A stretch of DNA of 64,000 nt from Sinonovacula constricta (taxonomy: Eukaryota; Mollusca; Bivalvia; Cardiida; Solecurtidae), in assembly GCA_007844125.1 (NCBI GenBank), contig CM017556.1, positions 67,468,255-67,532,254 of the forward strand, written 5' to 3'. Positions 1-11,125 of this stretch are shown here, one piece after another. Positions within the stretch are counted from its first letter, which is position 1. Each line of letters opens with the position of its first letter. The notes beneath the pieces are model-generated. The model was not told the origin of the DNA, made no database searches, and was given only the letters and a program-made list of their open reading frames with translations. The translations under genes were made by a program, and so were the position numbers.

Positions 1-434
1 CCATTCACATTTAACTTGTATTCGGCGCCGTATGACCTGTTAAGTGTCGGGTGTGCCGTAAAACCCAAATAAATAAATAAACAACTAAACGACAGTATTT
101 GGAGAAAAAAAAACTGTACACAAAGGGACACAGACTTTAAGGACATAAACTAGAATGCACATTTTCGCTAAAATATACATTTTAGATTTACATACAATTA
201 TCTGCATTTTAACAGATAAATGAATTGTGAGTTTAAACTCCTGGCGGGTTGTTCATATTTTTCAGAGTTTCACATCATTACACTGCTTCGTGATAATATA
301 AGTTGAATCAATCTTACAATGGCTTAATGGATAGCAGATGTATTCTTCTTAAAAACAAATATGTCACATTTACTTAAACTAAAAAACTAAAGTATGATTT
401 CGTAAAACCGTACAATAAAAGATAATTTGTATGC
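1..434. other. AT-rich sequence, no gene seen
   Basis: No splice-bounded coding segment, RNA gene or tandem repeat is visible. The stretch ends at the TTAA that flanks the MITE-like element. Confidence 0.5.
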
Positions 435-917
435 TTAAAGGTGGTATCCGATAGTTTGGTCCACAGACAATTTTTCAAATAACCAAATAAGTCATTGGTA
501 CCTGAAAAGGTTTTGCAAAATGCTGCTCATTGATGCCAAATGTCTATATAAAACAGTCAAGAATAAATCTCCCACTTGTCTTTGCAAACAGGTTTCCTAT
601 CCGAGCCACGCTGCAGAGATAGTTATTTTAAACCTAGAAAGTCAGGTGACTACTTACTGTTATGTAGTCATCTAGGTAATCCACTTTGACGTCGATATCT
701 ATTTTTAGCAGTGACCACTATTGTGCTTTTATAGAGTTGGAAAGACTGAACATTTAGAGTATTTCTTTGCGATTAGTACAGTCTAATAATAAAATTAGTG
801 TTCAAAATCGTCATTAGAGCGACTAAAGTATGAGTTATTGCAAAAAGTATGACCGAATTCCCCAAAGCAGTGGTTTCATATTAGTACGTGCATTTAATAA
901 AAGCAAACCACCTTTAA
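435..917. mobile_element. MITE-like element with TTAA flanks
   Basis: The body runs 439-913. It begins AGGTGGT and ends ACCACCT, a perfect 7-bp terminal inverted repeat, and both sides carry TTAA (435-438 and 914-917). That arrangement fits a piggyBac-type TTAA target-site duplication. There is no transposase frame, so it would be non-autonomous. The left end AGGTGGTATCCGA recurs in the palindromic element at 56,824, and internal sequence near 596-740 resembles 45,016-45,160, so it belongs to a dispersed family. The assignment to piggyBac is inference from the TTAA and short inverted repeats. Confidence 0.55.
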
Positions 918-1017
918 CGTCTAGGTATATCTAGTCACAAATAGAATACTTTCGAGCGAAAAAAACTACACTGATATATCGAATAAACATCGAAATAAAC
1001 GTAAAACCTATGTTTTT

Positions 1018-2000
1018 AAGTGTAACGATAAACCATTACATGTCGCATAACATTATACATTTAAGGTGTAACGATAAACCACTGAATGTCCTATAATATT
1101 ATACATTTAAGGTGTAAGTCCTATAACATTATACATTTAAGGTGTAACGATGAACCATTGAATGTCCTATAACATTATACATTTAAGGTGTAACGATGAA
1201 CCATTAAATGTCCTATAACATTATACATTTAAGGTGTAACGATAAACCATTGAATGTCCTATAACAATATATATTTAAGGTGTAACGATAAACCATTGCA
1301 TGTCTTATAACATTATACATTTAAGGTGTAACGATAAACCATTGCATGTCTTATAACATTATACATTTAAGGTGTAACGATAAACCATTGAATGTCCTAT
1401 AACAATATATATTTAAGGTGTAACGATTAACCATTGCATGTCCTATAGCATTATACAATTAAGGTGTAACGATAAACCATTTAACTGTCGTATAACATTA
1501 TACATTAAAGGTGTAACGATAAACCGTTGAATGTCCTATGACAATATACATTTAAGGTGTAACGATAAACCATTGAATGCCCTATACCAATATATATGTA
1601 AGGTGTAACGATGAACCATTTAATTGTCGTATAACATTATACATTTAAGGTGTAACGATAAACCGTTGAATGTCCTATGACAATATACATTTAAGGTGTA
1701 ACGATAAACCATTGAATGTCCTATAACAATATATATTTAAGGTGTAACGATAAACCATTGAATGTCCTATAACATTATACATTTAAGGTGTAACGATTAA
1801 CCATTGAATGTCCATAACATTATACATTTAAGGTGTAACGATAAACCATTGAATGTCCTATAACATTATACATTTAAGGTGTAACGATTAACCATTGAAT
1901 GTCCATAACATTATACATTTAAAGTGTAACGATAAACCATTGAATATCCTATAACAATATACATTTAAGGTGTAACGATAAACCATTTAATTGTCGTATA
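1018..2000. repeat. 46-bp minisatellite array
   Basis: About 21 tandem copies of a 46-bp AT-rich unit built around GGTGTAACGATAAACCATTG followed by an ATGTCCTATAAC segment. Spacing between successive ACCATT motifs is 46 bp in the regular part. Units become degenerate toward 2,000, and one isolated decayed unit lies near 2,366-2,398, so the array once extended further. No coding potential. Confidence 0.9.
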
Positions 2001-2587
2001 AACAATTAAGGTTGAAAGATTAACATTTAAATGACAAATAACCTTATATATTGTGCAACGATACGCCACTTGATATCTCACTTCTCCTCCTCATCCTGCC
2101 CTTCTCATTATTATCCACTTTCTCTTGTTCATCACATAACCTAATACATTTATTGTCCGAAGATTATGGTTTTCAACATTTTTTTACAGAAGCGACACAT
2201 TATTGTTATAAGCGAGTTATTTCACGATTTGTACTGTGATAATGTTATAAACAGACTGTTACTTAAACTCAAGTATACGTTTATACAGCAATTATGCACA
2301 AATTTCCTCCCAGGACAGGGGTAAGATGTTGTTACATGTATTAGATAAAGGCAAATGTCGCATAAACTTAAGGTGCAACGATAAATCAGTGAATATCATT
2401 TTATTGGTGATGATTAACTATTGAATGCCGTTGAGTCTATACATCGTCAGTTTTGAGTGCCGTCTAACCTAGAACACCTGAGTGACGGATAATTTCTGGA
2501 CATTTCAGTGCGTTAAAAGCAATAACAAGAAAGCAAGAAAACACAAACAAAAAAAAAACAGTGACAAAAATCACTAGTCGGTTTGAA
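2001..2587. other. Spacer, no gene seen
   Basis: Degenerate edge of the 46-bp array followed by AT-rich sequence. The short open frame at 2,051-2,239 has no features of a real protein. Confidence 0.5.
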
Positions 2588-3224
2588 AATCGTTGGCTGA
2601 TCGTTGATCGTGAGCCGATGGTGAATTGTGAGTCGATCGTGAGCAGTGAGCCGATCGTGAGTCGTGAGCCGATCGTGAGTTGTGAGCCGATCGTTAGTCG
2701 TAAGCCGATCGTGACTTGTGAGCCGATCGTAAGTTGTGAGCCGATCGTTAGTCGAAAGCCGATCGTGAGTTGTGAGCCGATCGTTAGTCGAAAGCCGATC
2801 GTGAGTTGTGAGCCGATCGTGAGTTGTGAGCCGATCGTGACTTGTGAGCCGATCGTGAGTCGTGAGCCGATCGTGAGTTGTGAGCCGATCGTGAGTCGTG
2901 AGCCGATCGTGAGTTGTGAGCCGATCGTTAGTCGTAAGCCGATCGTGACTTGTGAGCCGATCGTTAGTCGAAAGCCGATCGTGAATTGTGAGTCGATCGT
3001 GAACTGTGAGCCGATCGTTAGTCGTGAGTCGATCGTGAGTTGTGATCCGATCGTTAGTCGAAAGCCGATCATGAGTTGTGAGTCGATCGTGAGCTGTGAA
3101 CCGATCGTGAGTTGTGAGTCGATCGTGAGCTGTGAGCCGATCGTTAGTCCCGAGCCGATCGTGAGTCGTGAGCCAAACGTTAGCCGTGAGCCGATCGTTA
3201 GCCGTGAGCCGATCGTAAGTCAGT
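2588..3224. repeat. 18-bp minisatellite array with CGATCG palindromes
   Basis: About 35 copies of an 18-bp unit of the type GAGCCGATCGTGAGTTGT. Almost every unit contains the 6-bp palindrome CGATCG. The period is a multiple of three and the unit lacks stops in one frame on each strand, so long open frames appear on both strands (a 6-residue repeat such as PIVSCE on the plus strand). I read these as repeat artefacts. The array lies just beyond the 3' end of the calmodulin-like gene. Confidence 0.9.
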
Positions 3225-3489
3225 GAGCCATTTTCAGTTTATGGCAGCGGAACTACGATTTGAGTATATATATATATTATTTATATGTATATGCATGCAA
3301 TCATAAAGAACAGAACAAAGCTTAATGTCATTAATGTTTTAATAGTAGATAATACATACACAAAGTGACCAACACATAACAGATACAGGTCATTCCTGAT
3401 GCACTGCAACCTAACAGTACTATTTTACAGTGTAACTCATACAATGTCTTGCTGAAAGATACTACAATCGGTCGATGTGGCATGGCTCC

Positions 3490-4018
3490 TCACTTGACGA
3501 ACATTTGTTTGACAAAATCTGAAAAAAAGGTAAAAGTACATGCTTAAACAGCTAAGCAGAAACAAATTAATTATGTTCAACTACGACAACTTACACTATA
3601 TTACTCGCATATTGTATGTGATTCATAAGGCTATGTGTCAATAGTAATGTACGTCCTTCAAACAAAATAAATGAATACTAAAATACATAATTAACATTAG
3701 GTAAGAAAACAGTTATGTTTTGAAGGTTAGACTAAACTAAAGTATTATACAGGAAGTAATAACATTAACAGTGCAAACTGATTGACATGAACATTGTTTT
3801 AAAATATGATTAACATTTATTGACGAACTTTAGTTCTACAGACGGTAATGCAACGTAACTAAAAAGACCACTGTTTAAAATTATAGTGAGGTGTAACAGC
3901 AATCTAGTGTGTCATACTGCCTACAAGTAGATATACATACATTTTGTTCTCCTCTGTAAGGTTCTTCTTAAGCGAAACTCGCTAGTATCACTAACATTGA
4001 TTAAGCCTGGATCATCAT

Positions 4019-4049
<31 letters not shown>

Positions 4050-7000
4050 ATCATCATTTTATCATCGTCATAATCGTCATCATTATCATCGTCATCATCA
4101 TCATCATTATCATCATCAACAACATCATATTTCTATATTTTCACCTGTGTAATTGACCATCCCACTTCCATCACTGTCCGCCTCTTTAATAAGCTCGTCC
4201 ACCTCTTCGTCGGTCAGTTTCTCGCCCATGTTCGTCATCACGTGACGTAACTCTGCCGAACTAATAAAACCTAAACAGACAGAGTAGTCACCCTTTAGCA
4301 TCCATTTAACTGTATGTTGTGTAACTCTAATTCTATTGGGTGTCGCATCGTACCGCCACAATTTTGGTCTTATTGCGACGTGATTGCCGCTGGAAGAATA
4401 CGCCTGTCAAATGTCGAAGCAAAACAAACATTAGTGATTAGGGATTAGCCGGCATTTTTGCCGATACTGCGCAGCGACATTTCTATCATTATAGCACAGG
4501 GGCACTTATGAGGTGCCCAGGAACTGAACCCGGCCGGTCCATTATACTGACACGGACGAGTCATGCGTAATGCTGTCCCCTTTGCCCCGAGCGTTAGGAG
4601 GGAAGCCACTACTACCAACTTTAAAGTCTTTGGTATGACCCGGCCGGGGTCCGAACCCACGACCTCCCGATCCGCAAGCCGACGCTCTACCACCTGAGCT
4701 ATTGCGGCCGGTCGCAGAACAAACAGCGCTTAGATATTCACGTTGCTTCTGATTTCATTTAAGATATTCACATTGTTTCTCAACGCAGAGCCGATACTTT
4801 CAAAATGTTAAACTGCTTTTCATAGCTTTACACAGCTTTACATAACATAGCTTTACACAGCTTTACATAACATAGTTTTACATAGCTTCTTGTACACAGT
4901 TTATACAATTTTCATTATTATGATATGAAGCTCTCAATCTTGATTTATTATTTCTTTCAAAACTATTTAAGAAGGCGATAGACGTATAATAGAATGGTAA
5001 CTTCATTATGACTTGGTTGATGTTTGTAAGGTGGATGTTGTTATTGTAGAAAGATGACAGCTGTGTCGGTAGAACCATCGGTGCCCCGCTCGTCTGCGAG
5101 ATAACTATTTACATTTAATATTACGTCCAGACAGAGATTCGAACCTACGCTATGAATTCTCTATTTTAGAAATGAAAGAAATTATAAGTTATCTCCCATG
5201 TTAATAGGTATATCCCATAGACATCATATACATAGACCATGCAGACGACAGGATATTAGGCCATTTATATTTGTGGTATGAAGAATGGAAATACGCCAAA
5301 AGAGCGCAGATGAAATTTCGATGTAAAAGTTATAATTGTTTAACTTTTAACAGCGTTTCGTCATCATTTATAACACTGAAAATGGAACTTAATATTATCC
5401 GTATTTTATAGATACCATACAAGAAACGTTCCTTATATTTAGATTTATTTTGATAACTTTCATAGAATGCTCGAGCACTGTTAATATTTTGGTTTTATTT
5501 AACAGCATACAATTGTATGTGCATTCTGCAGTATAGGCGTTCACGTTTAATTATAAAGTGAAAAATGTTGTTGTTTTACACACCACAAGGAATGTGAGGC
5601 CTTCTAACTGATATGTGACGCATTCTTTTTAACTCGATGCATTCGTCTGGTATTTTCTGCAACTAAGAATAATTAGATCTCTTATAGTGACTATATTTTT
5701 GCAGCTTTATTGCAATTCAGAACCCTAAATTGAACAAAACGCACTTGTAAATTACATTTAATTTAACTAAATTAGTATATTTATCAACCATTTGTTTCTA
5801 TCGACAATATGAACTGACCTTGGCCTTCCTTATCAAATACTCGGAACGCCTCGTTGAGATCTTCCTCCGTCTCTGCTTCACTGGTCTTGGTAGCAATCAG
5901 GTTCAACATGCTTGCAAAATCCACGGCTGAAAGGTTCAAAAACAAAAAATATCAATTTAATTGTAATAATCGCATAATAGAATAATTACAGCATAATTTG
6001 TTCGTATTCCCACTTTTCATCATCATCGTCATAACATCCTCATCATCATCATATCATCATCATCATCATCATCATCATATCATCACAACATCATCATCAT
6101 CGTCATCATCTTCACCTTCATCATCATCATTATCATTCCCCCTTCTCATCCTCATTCTGCCCTTCTCACTATTCTCCACTTTCTTCTTTTCGTCTCCTCG
6201 TCATCATTAACATCATTAAGATTGAAAAGACAAATATATCTGCTAGACATTTAATAACACCACTCGGCCTACTCCCATTACTAGCATTTTAATCACCCTC
6301 TCCTAATTACCCATTCTTTCACCCTATCAACCTACTACCGCCCCATTTCCACCTAATTTTCACACCCAGTTTCATCCAGCTACTACCCCATTAGCACCAA
6401 CTACCGCCTTCATTAACAACCCCAATATCACCCTCTGCCATCTCACTACCACCCTGCTACCACCCAACTTACCGCCCCATTAATACCCCAATAGACCCAA
6501 CTTCCATCCCACTATCACCCCACAACCATTCACATTACCACTCATTAACACCTTCGCTCAAACCTCACTATCACCTAATTACCACCCCTTTACTACCCAC
6601 TTCGCCCTTCCCCACACGACTATCACCTCCACTACAATCCACATTACCACCCCACTACCTCCTAAGTTACCATCCCGAATACTATTCTCATTACCACACC
6701 AACTTCAATCACTACCATTCTCATTTCCACTACCATTTCCCCCTTACCGCTCCATAAGCACCCCACCACCACGGTAATTACTTCTTCAGTTACCACCCCT
6801 TCAGTGACCACCCTTCAATTATCAGCCTTCAGTTACCACCCCTTCAGTTACCACCCCTTCAGTTAACACCCCTTCAGTTACCACCCCTTCATTTACCACC
6901 CCTTCAGTAACCACCCTTCAGTTACCACCCCTTCAGTTAACACACCTCTTTTTAGTTACCAGCCCTTCAGTTACCAACCCTTCAGTTTCCCCTTCAGTTA

Positions 7001-9348
7001 CCACTACTTCAGTTACCACCCCTTCAGTTACCACCCCTTCAGTTACCACCCCTTCAGTTACCCCCTTCAGTTACCACTCCTTCAGTTAACATCCCTTCAG
7101 TTACCACCCTTCAGTTACCACTCCTTCAGTTACCACCCCTTCAGTTACCACCCCTTCAGTTACCACTCCTTCAGTTACCACTCCTTCAGTTACCACCCTT
7201 CAATTATCAGCCTTCAGTTACCACCCCTTCAGTTACCACCCCTTCAGTTAACACTCCTTCAGTTACCACCCCTTCATTTACCACCCCTTCAGTAACCACC
7301 CTTCAGTTACCACCCCTTCAGTTAAACCCCTTTTTTAGTTACCCGCCCTTCAGTTACCAACCCTTCAGTTTCCCCCTTCACTTACCACTACTTCAGTTAC
7401 CACCCCTTCAGCTCCACCCCTTCAGTTACCACCCCTTCAGTTACCCCCTTCAGTTACCACTCCTTCAGTTAACATCCCTTCAGTTACCACCCCTTCAGTT
7501 ACCACCCCTTCAGTTACCACCCCTTCAGTTACCACTCCTTCAGTTTACCACTCCTTCAGTTACCACTCCTACACTTACTGTCACTCTCTAGCTCCATCTT
7601 CATCTCCTCTAGTTCCGCCATGCTGGGGTTTAGGCCACATTACCACCCCACTACCTCCTAAGTTACCATCCCGAATATTATTCTCATTACCACACCAACT
7701 TCAATCACTACCATCTCATTTCCACTACCATTCCCCCCCTTACCGCTCATAAGCACCCCACCACCACGGTAATTACTTCTTCAGTTACCACCCCTTCAGT
7801 TACACCCCTTCAATTATCAGCCTTCAGTTACCACCCCTTCAGTTACCACCCCTTCAGTTACCACCCCTTCAGTTAACACCCCTTCAGTTAACACCCCTTC
7901 AGTTAACACCTCTTTTTTAGTTACCAGTTCTTCAGTTACCACCCCTTCAGTTCCCCCCTTCAGTTACCACTCCTTCAGTTACCACCCCTTCAGTTACCAC
8001 CCCTTCAGTTACCACCCCTTCAGTTACCACCTCTTCAGTTACCACCCCTTCAGTTACCACCTCTTCAGTTCCCCCCTTCAGTTACACTCCTTCAGTTACC
8101 ACCCTTCAGTTACCACCCCTTCAGTTACCACCTCTTCAGTTCCCCCCTTCAGTTACCACTCCTTCAGTTACCACCCCTTCAGTTACCACTCCTTCAGTTA
8201 CCACTCCTTCAGTTACCACTCCTTCAGTTACCACCCCTTCAGTTACCACCCCTTCAGTTACCACCTCTTCAGTTCCCCCCTTCAGTTACCACCCCTTCAG
8301 TTACCACCCCTTCAGTTACCACTCCTTCAGTTACCACTCCTTCAGTTACCACTCCTTCAGTTACCACCCCTTCAGTTACCACCCCTTCAGTTACCCCCTT
8401 CAGTTACCACTCCTTCAGTTACCACCCCTTCAGTTACCACCCCTTCAGTTACCACTCTTCATTTTCCACCCCTTCAGTTACCACTCCTACACTTACTGTC
8501 ACTCTCTAGCTCCATTTTCATCTCCTCTAGTTCCGCCATGCTGGGGTTCAGGCCCAGAGCCCTGAGGACCGTGCCTAGCTCCCGGGAGTCGATGGCTCCC
8601 TCCCCAGCCTTGTCGTACAGACTAAACGCCTCCTTGAACTCTAAACATAATATGTTTAATTTGTTTATTATTTATTTGTTTTCAAACTTGTATTAACTAT
8701 AAAACTATTTACAGTGGTTAAGAGCGTTTAATGATAATTAGTAAAAATATGATCAAACCTAGACATGCAATGTAATCCGGGAGGATGTTACACAATTAAA
8801 ATTAATGAGTCAATAGTCTCTTGTCTTGTTTTAGTTAAGCTGACATTATACATGAATACATTTGCATAAGAGAAACAATATAAAGTACAAGTGTACATAT
8901 ATTTTGTGTGTTTTGAAAAGGCTAACCAGAATAAAGGATTTTTCTGATCGTTTAAAATCGAATTGCATTTCACGATATTTTCAAGTTATTTGTATCTTTA
9001 ATGCGTACCTGCTATCTGCTCCTCGGTAAATTTGTCAGCCTAAAACAAAAGAGTGCATGCTTACACAGTTGTATTTCATACTAGAGGGCAGCGATGTACA
9101 GATTTGTTGAGAAAAAGGAAGATCTTAAGAAATGGAAAGAAAAAAAGGAGTGAAGATGAGGCGAAAGTTGGGAAGAGGGCGTGTAAAATTTAAAAGGAGA
9201 AATAATGATAGAGAGAGAAGTGTGACACAGAGAAATAGAGAAGGAAAGAGATGAATGAAAAGCACTGACACAGAGAGAATGGTGATAAAGGGGGTGGAAA
9301 AAGTAAGTGGAATATATAAAAAATAAAATATAACAATAAGGGAAGGGG

Positions 9349-9420
<72 letters not shown>

Positions 9421-9421
9421 G

Positions 9422-9453
<32 letters not shown>

Positions 9454-9579
9454 GTGAGAGAGAGAGAAAGAGAGAGAGAGAGAGTGAGAGAGAGAGTGAG
9501 AGAGAGAGAGAGAGAGCAAGAGAGAAAGAGAGAGAGCGAGAGAGAGAGAGAGAGAGAGAGAGTGAGAGAGAGAGAGAGC

Positions 9580-9612
<33 letters not shown>

Positions 9613-9617
9613 TATAT

Positions 9618-9670
<53 letters not shown>

Positions 9671-10103
9671 AGATAAGATATATGGGTAAAGACAGACGGA
9701 AAAGCAATCCAGACAAAACAAGTAAAGAAACCACGTGCTATAAAAACAAAGCTACCTTTGCGATGTTTAGTTACTGTGCTGTTTTTATTTGTTTTCTTAT
9801 AAAATAAAACATGTTGTGCCTCTTGTCTCTTAAATTGTGTCAATATTTTTTTCAGAGAATATATGTATTTTCATGAAATATGCTGATGCAAAACATATCT
9901 TTTATTGTTTTATTGACATATTGAATGCATATATTGAACAGATAAAGATATATATTATCTCATTCGATTAAAAAAACAACAACAAAAAAAAACACACAAA
10001 CAAAACACAACATTTTTTATTTAAATTAAGCACATATAAATTTATACGTAACATATTATGACATGTTGAATTTGAGATATGCTATGTTGTTTAGCTAAAA
10101 TGA

Positions 10104-10186
<83 letters not shown>

Positions 10187-10307
10187 ATGAATGAATGAAT
10201 GAATGAATGAATGAATGAATGAATGAATGAATGAATAAATAAATGAATAAATAAATGAATGAATGAATGAATGAATGAATGAATGAATAAATAAATAAAT
10301 AAATGAA

Positions 10308-10343
<36 letters not shown>

Positions 10344-11125
10344 AAAATAAAATAGTCGACGACACTTTTGATACTTCTTACCTTAAGACAATATACCATT
10401 TAAATGGAGAGTGCATGGACATACTGTCTAATGATCAGATGTAATGGTTGATTTTATATATTGTTGTAGCTCAAACATTTACAACCGAAGTTGTGGCCAA
10501 GTTGCAAGCAGGACTTATCATTTCCCCCACACTGATGATTGTTTTAACGGTTCAATACAACACTTTGACAGAATTGTGTCGAACACAACCTTCTCTTATC
10601 GTATGTTCAAAATTTTAAACTGAAAAGTGTTTGTATCAATGTATTTTGCCCAACGCTACCCGATGTTTGTATGTCGATTTATTTCCTAACATTCAAATGT
10701 ATTCTAAAGCTTAAACTGCAAAGCTATCGTGCGATTGCGGTTGAATAGTGTACGAATACAATGGAAGTATTAGACTTTTGAAGCTAATATAGAGAAATCA
10801 ATCACACGCGTTAAGCATTCTATGAGATTAACTGTTCGCACTTATATCTAGTTTGTTAAGGAGTCCTATAAGGTGATCAGGTGGGTACATTGAATAAAAG
10901 ATATATTTGGATTACACACATGTCATTACAATAAAATATTTCTTATTTTATTTATACTTCAGAATTTCAGAATAGCAACATGACAAAATATTATACGACC
11001 GTGTTACATATTTTCTGACAAACGACACGCTTTAATAAATCAGTCGGTAAAGATCGTCTTATATAAAAGTAAACATAAACATGCAAAAAGGTAAAATGAT
11101 CGAAATATGAATAAATACGTACCAT
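3490..11125 (-). CDS. Calmodulin-like EF-hand protein, six exons
   Basis: Coding exons in transcript order: 11,125-11,123 (ATG only), 9,039-9,009, 8,640-8,497, 5,926-5,819, 4,270-4,145, 3,518-3,490 (TGA at 3,492-3,490). All introns are GT/AG and phases join cleanly to 146 residues, against 149 in calmodulin. The first exon ending right after ATG, the 31-bp second exon and the 144-bp third exon follow the classic animal calmodulin plan. The N-terminus reads [19 protein letters not shown]; exon 5 carries [20 protein letters not shown]. The four EF-hands are altered. Loop 1 (21-32) has Ala at position 3 and Glu at 5. Loop 2 (near 57-65) has lost three residues and its acidic ligands. Loop 3 (91-102) has Glu at 3 and Gln at 5. 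Loop 4 (127-138) keeps D127, D129, S131 and N135 but ends in Asp instead of Glu. It probably binds calcium, if at all, only through hand 4, and would act as a divergent calmodulin or troponin C-type sensor. The partner is unknown. Confidence 0.92.
4016..4125. repeat. (ATC)n microsatellite
   Basis: Imperfect CAT/ATC trinucleotide run in intron 5 of the calmodulin-like gene, about 20 bp past the exon 5 donor in transcript direction. Confidence 0.9.
4434..4712 (-). mobile_element. tRNA-derived SINE, family A
   Basis: Minus-strand SINE in intron 4 of the calmodulin-like gene. The head carries a pol III A box (TAGCTCAGGTGGTAGAGCG) and a B box (GGTTCG-type). The body ends in an AATCCC-type tail. 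It closely matches 59,199-59,480 along its whole length, including a shared open frame that is a by-product. Small differences from that copy point to an old but intact insertion. Confidence 0.9.
5060..5150 (-). mobile_element. SINE fragment, family C
   Basis: Decayed copy in intron 4 of the calmodulin-like gene. It contains TGTCGGTAGAACCATCGGTG, matching the family-C core TGTCTGGGTAGAACCACCGG, followed by GATTCGAACC, a B-box remnant read on the minus strand. Confidence 0.55.
6012..6208. repeat. (ATC)n / (CTT)n microsatellite
   Basis: Imperfect ATC run in intron 3 of the calmodulin-like gene. It shades into a TTCTCC-rich tract, then into the C-rich ACCACCCC region. Confidence 0.85.
6240..8490. 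repeat. C-rich 15-bp minisatellite with a 1-kb tandem duplication
   Basis: From 6,240 the sequence is degenerate ACC/CCACC-rich. From about 6,775 it is a 15-bp repeat of the type CAGTTACCACCCCTT. A larger duplication is laid over it: 6,639-7,634 and 7,635-8,554 begin with the same CCACATTACCACCCCACTAC sequence and run in parallel. All of it lies in intron 3 of the calmodulin-like gene, except that the second copy runs into exon 3. Confidence 0.9.
7579..7636 (-). pseudogene. Duplicated 3' piece of calmodulin-like exon 3
   Basis: About 58 bp match the last part of exon 3 (8,497-8,554), including the codons around [15 protein letters not shown], the splice donor and a few intron bases. It has no acceptor on its 5' side, so it should not be spliced in as a normal exon. 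The two base differences from the real exon (Leu CTG/CTA and Lys AAA/AAG) are both synonymous. It marks the end of the tandem duplication of intron 3. Confidence 0.85.
9351..9667. repeat. (GA)n microsatellite
   Basis: Long GAGA tract with scattered GTGA, GCGA and GAAA interruptions and an inserted TATATTATATATATAG segment. It lies in intron 1 of the calmodulin-like gene. Long open frames on both strands here are repeat artefacts. Confidence 0.97.
10100..10346. repeat. (AAAT)n / (GAAT)n microsatellite
   Basis: Tetranucleotide run with an alternating pattern: an AAAT block, a GAAT block, a short mixed AAAT/GAAT segment, a second GAAT block, and a final AAAT block. It lies in intron 1 of the calmodulin-like gene. 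Confidence 0.97.

Noticed and set aside
4445..4693. 82-codon frame shared with 59,216-59,464 as a conserved gene
   Set aside because: Both copies are SINEs with tRNA-type promoters, so the shared frame reflects shared SINE sequence.
9190..9843. Long low-complexity frames in the GA and AAAT tracts
   Set aside because: Microsatellite translation artefacts inside an intron.
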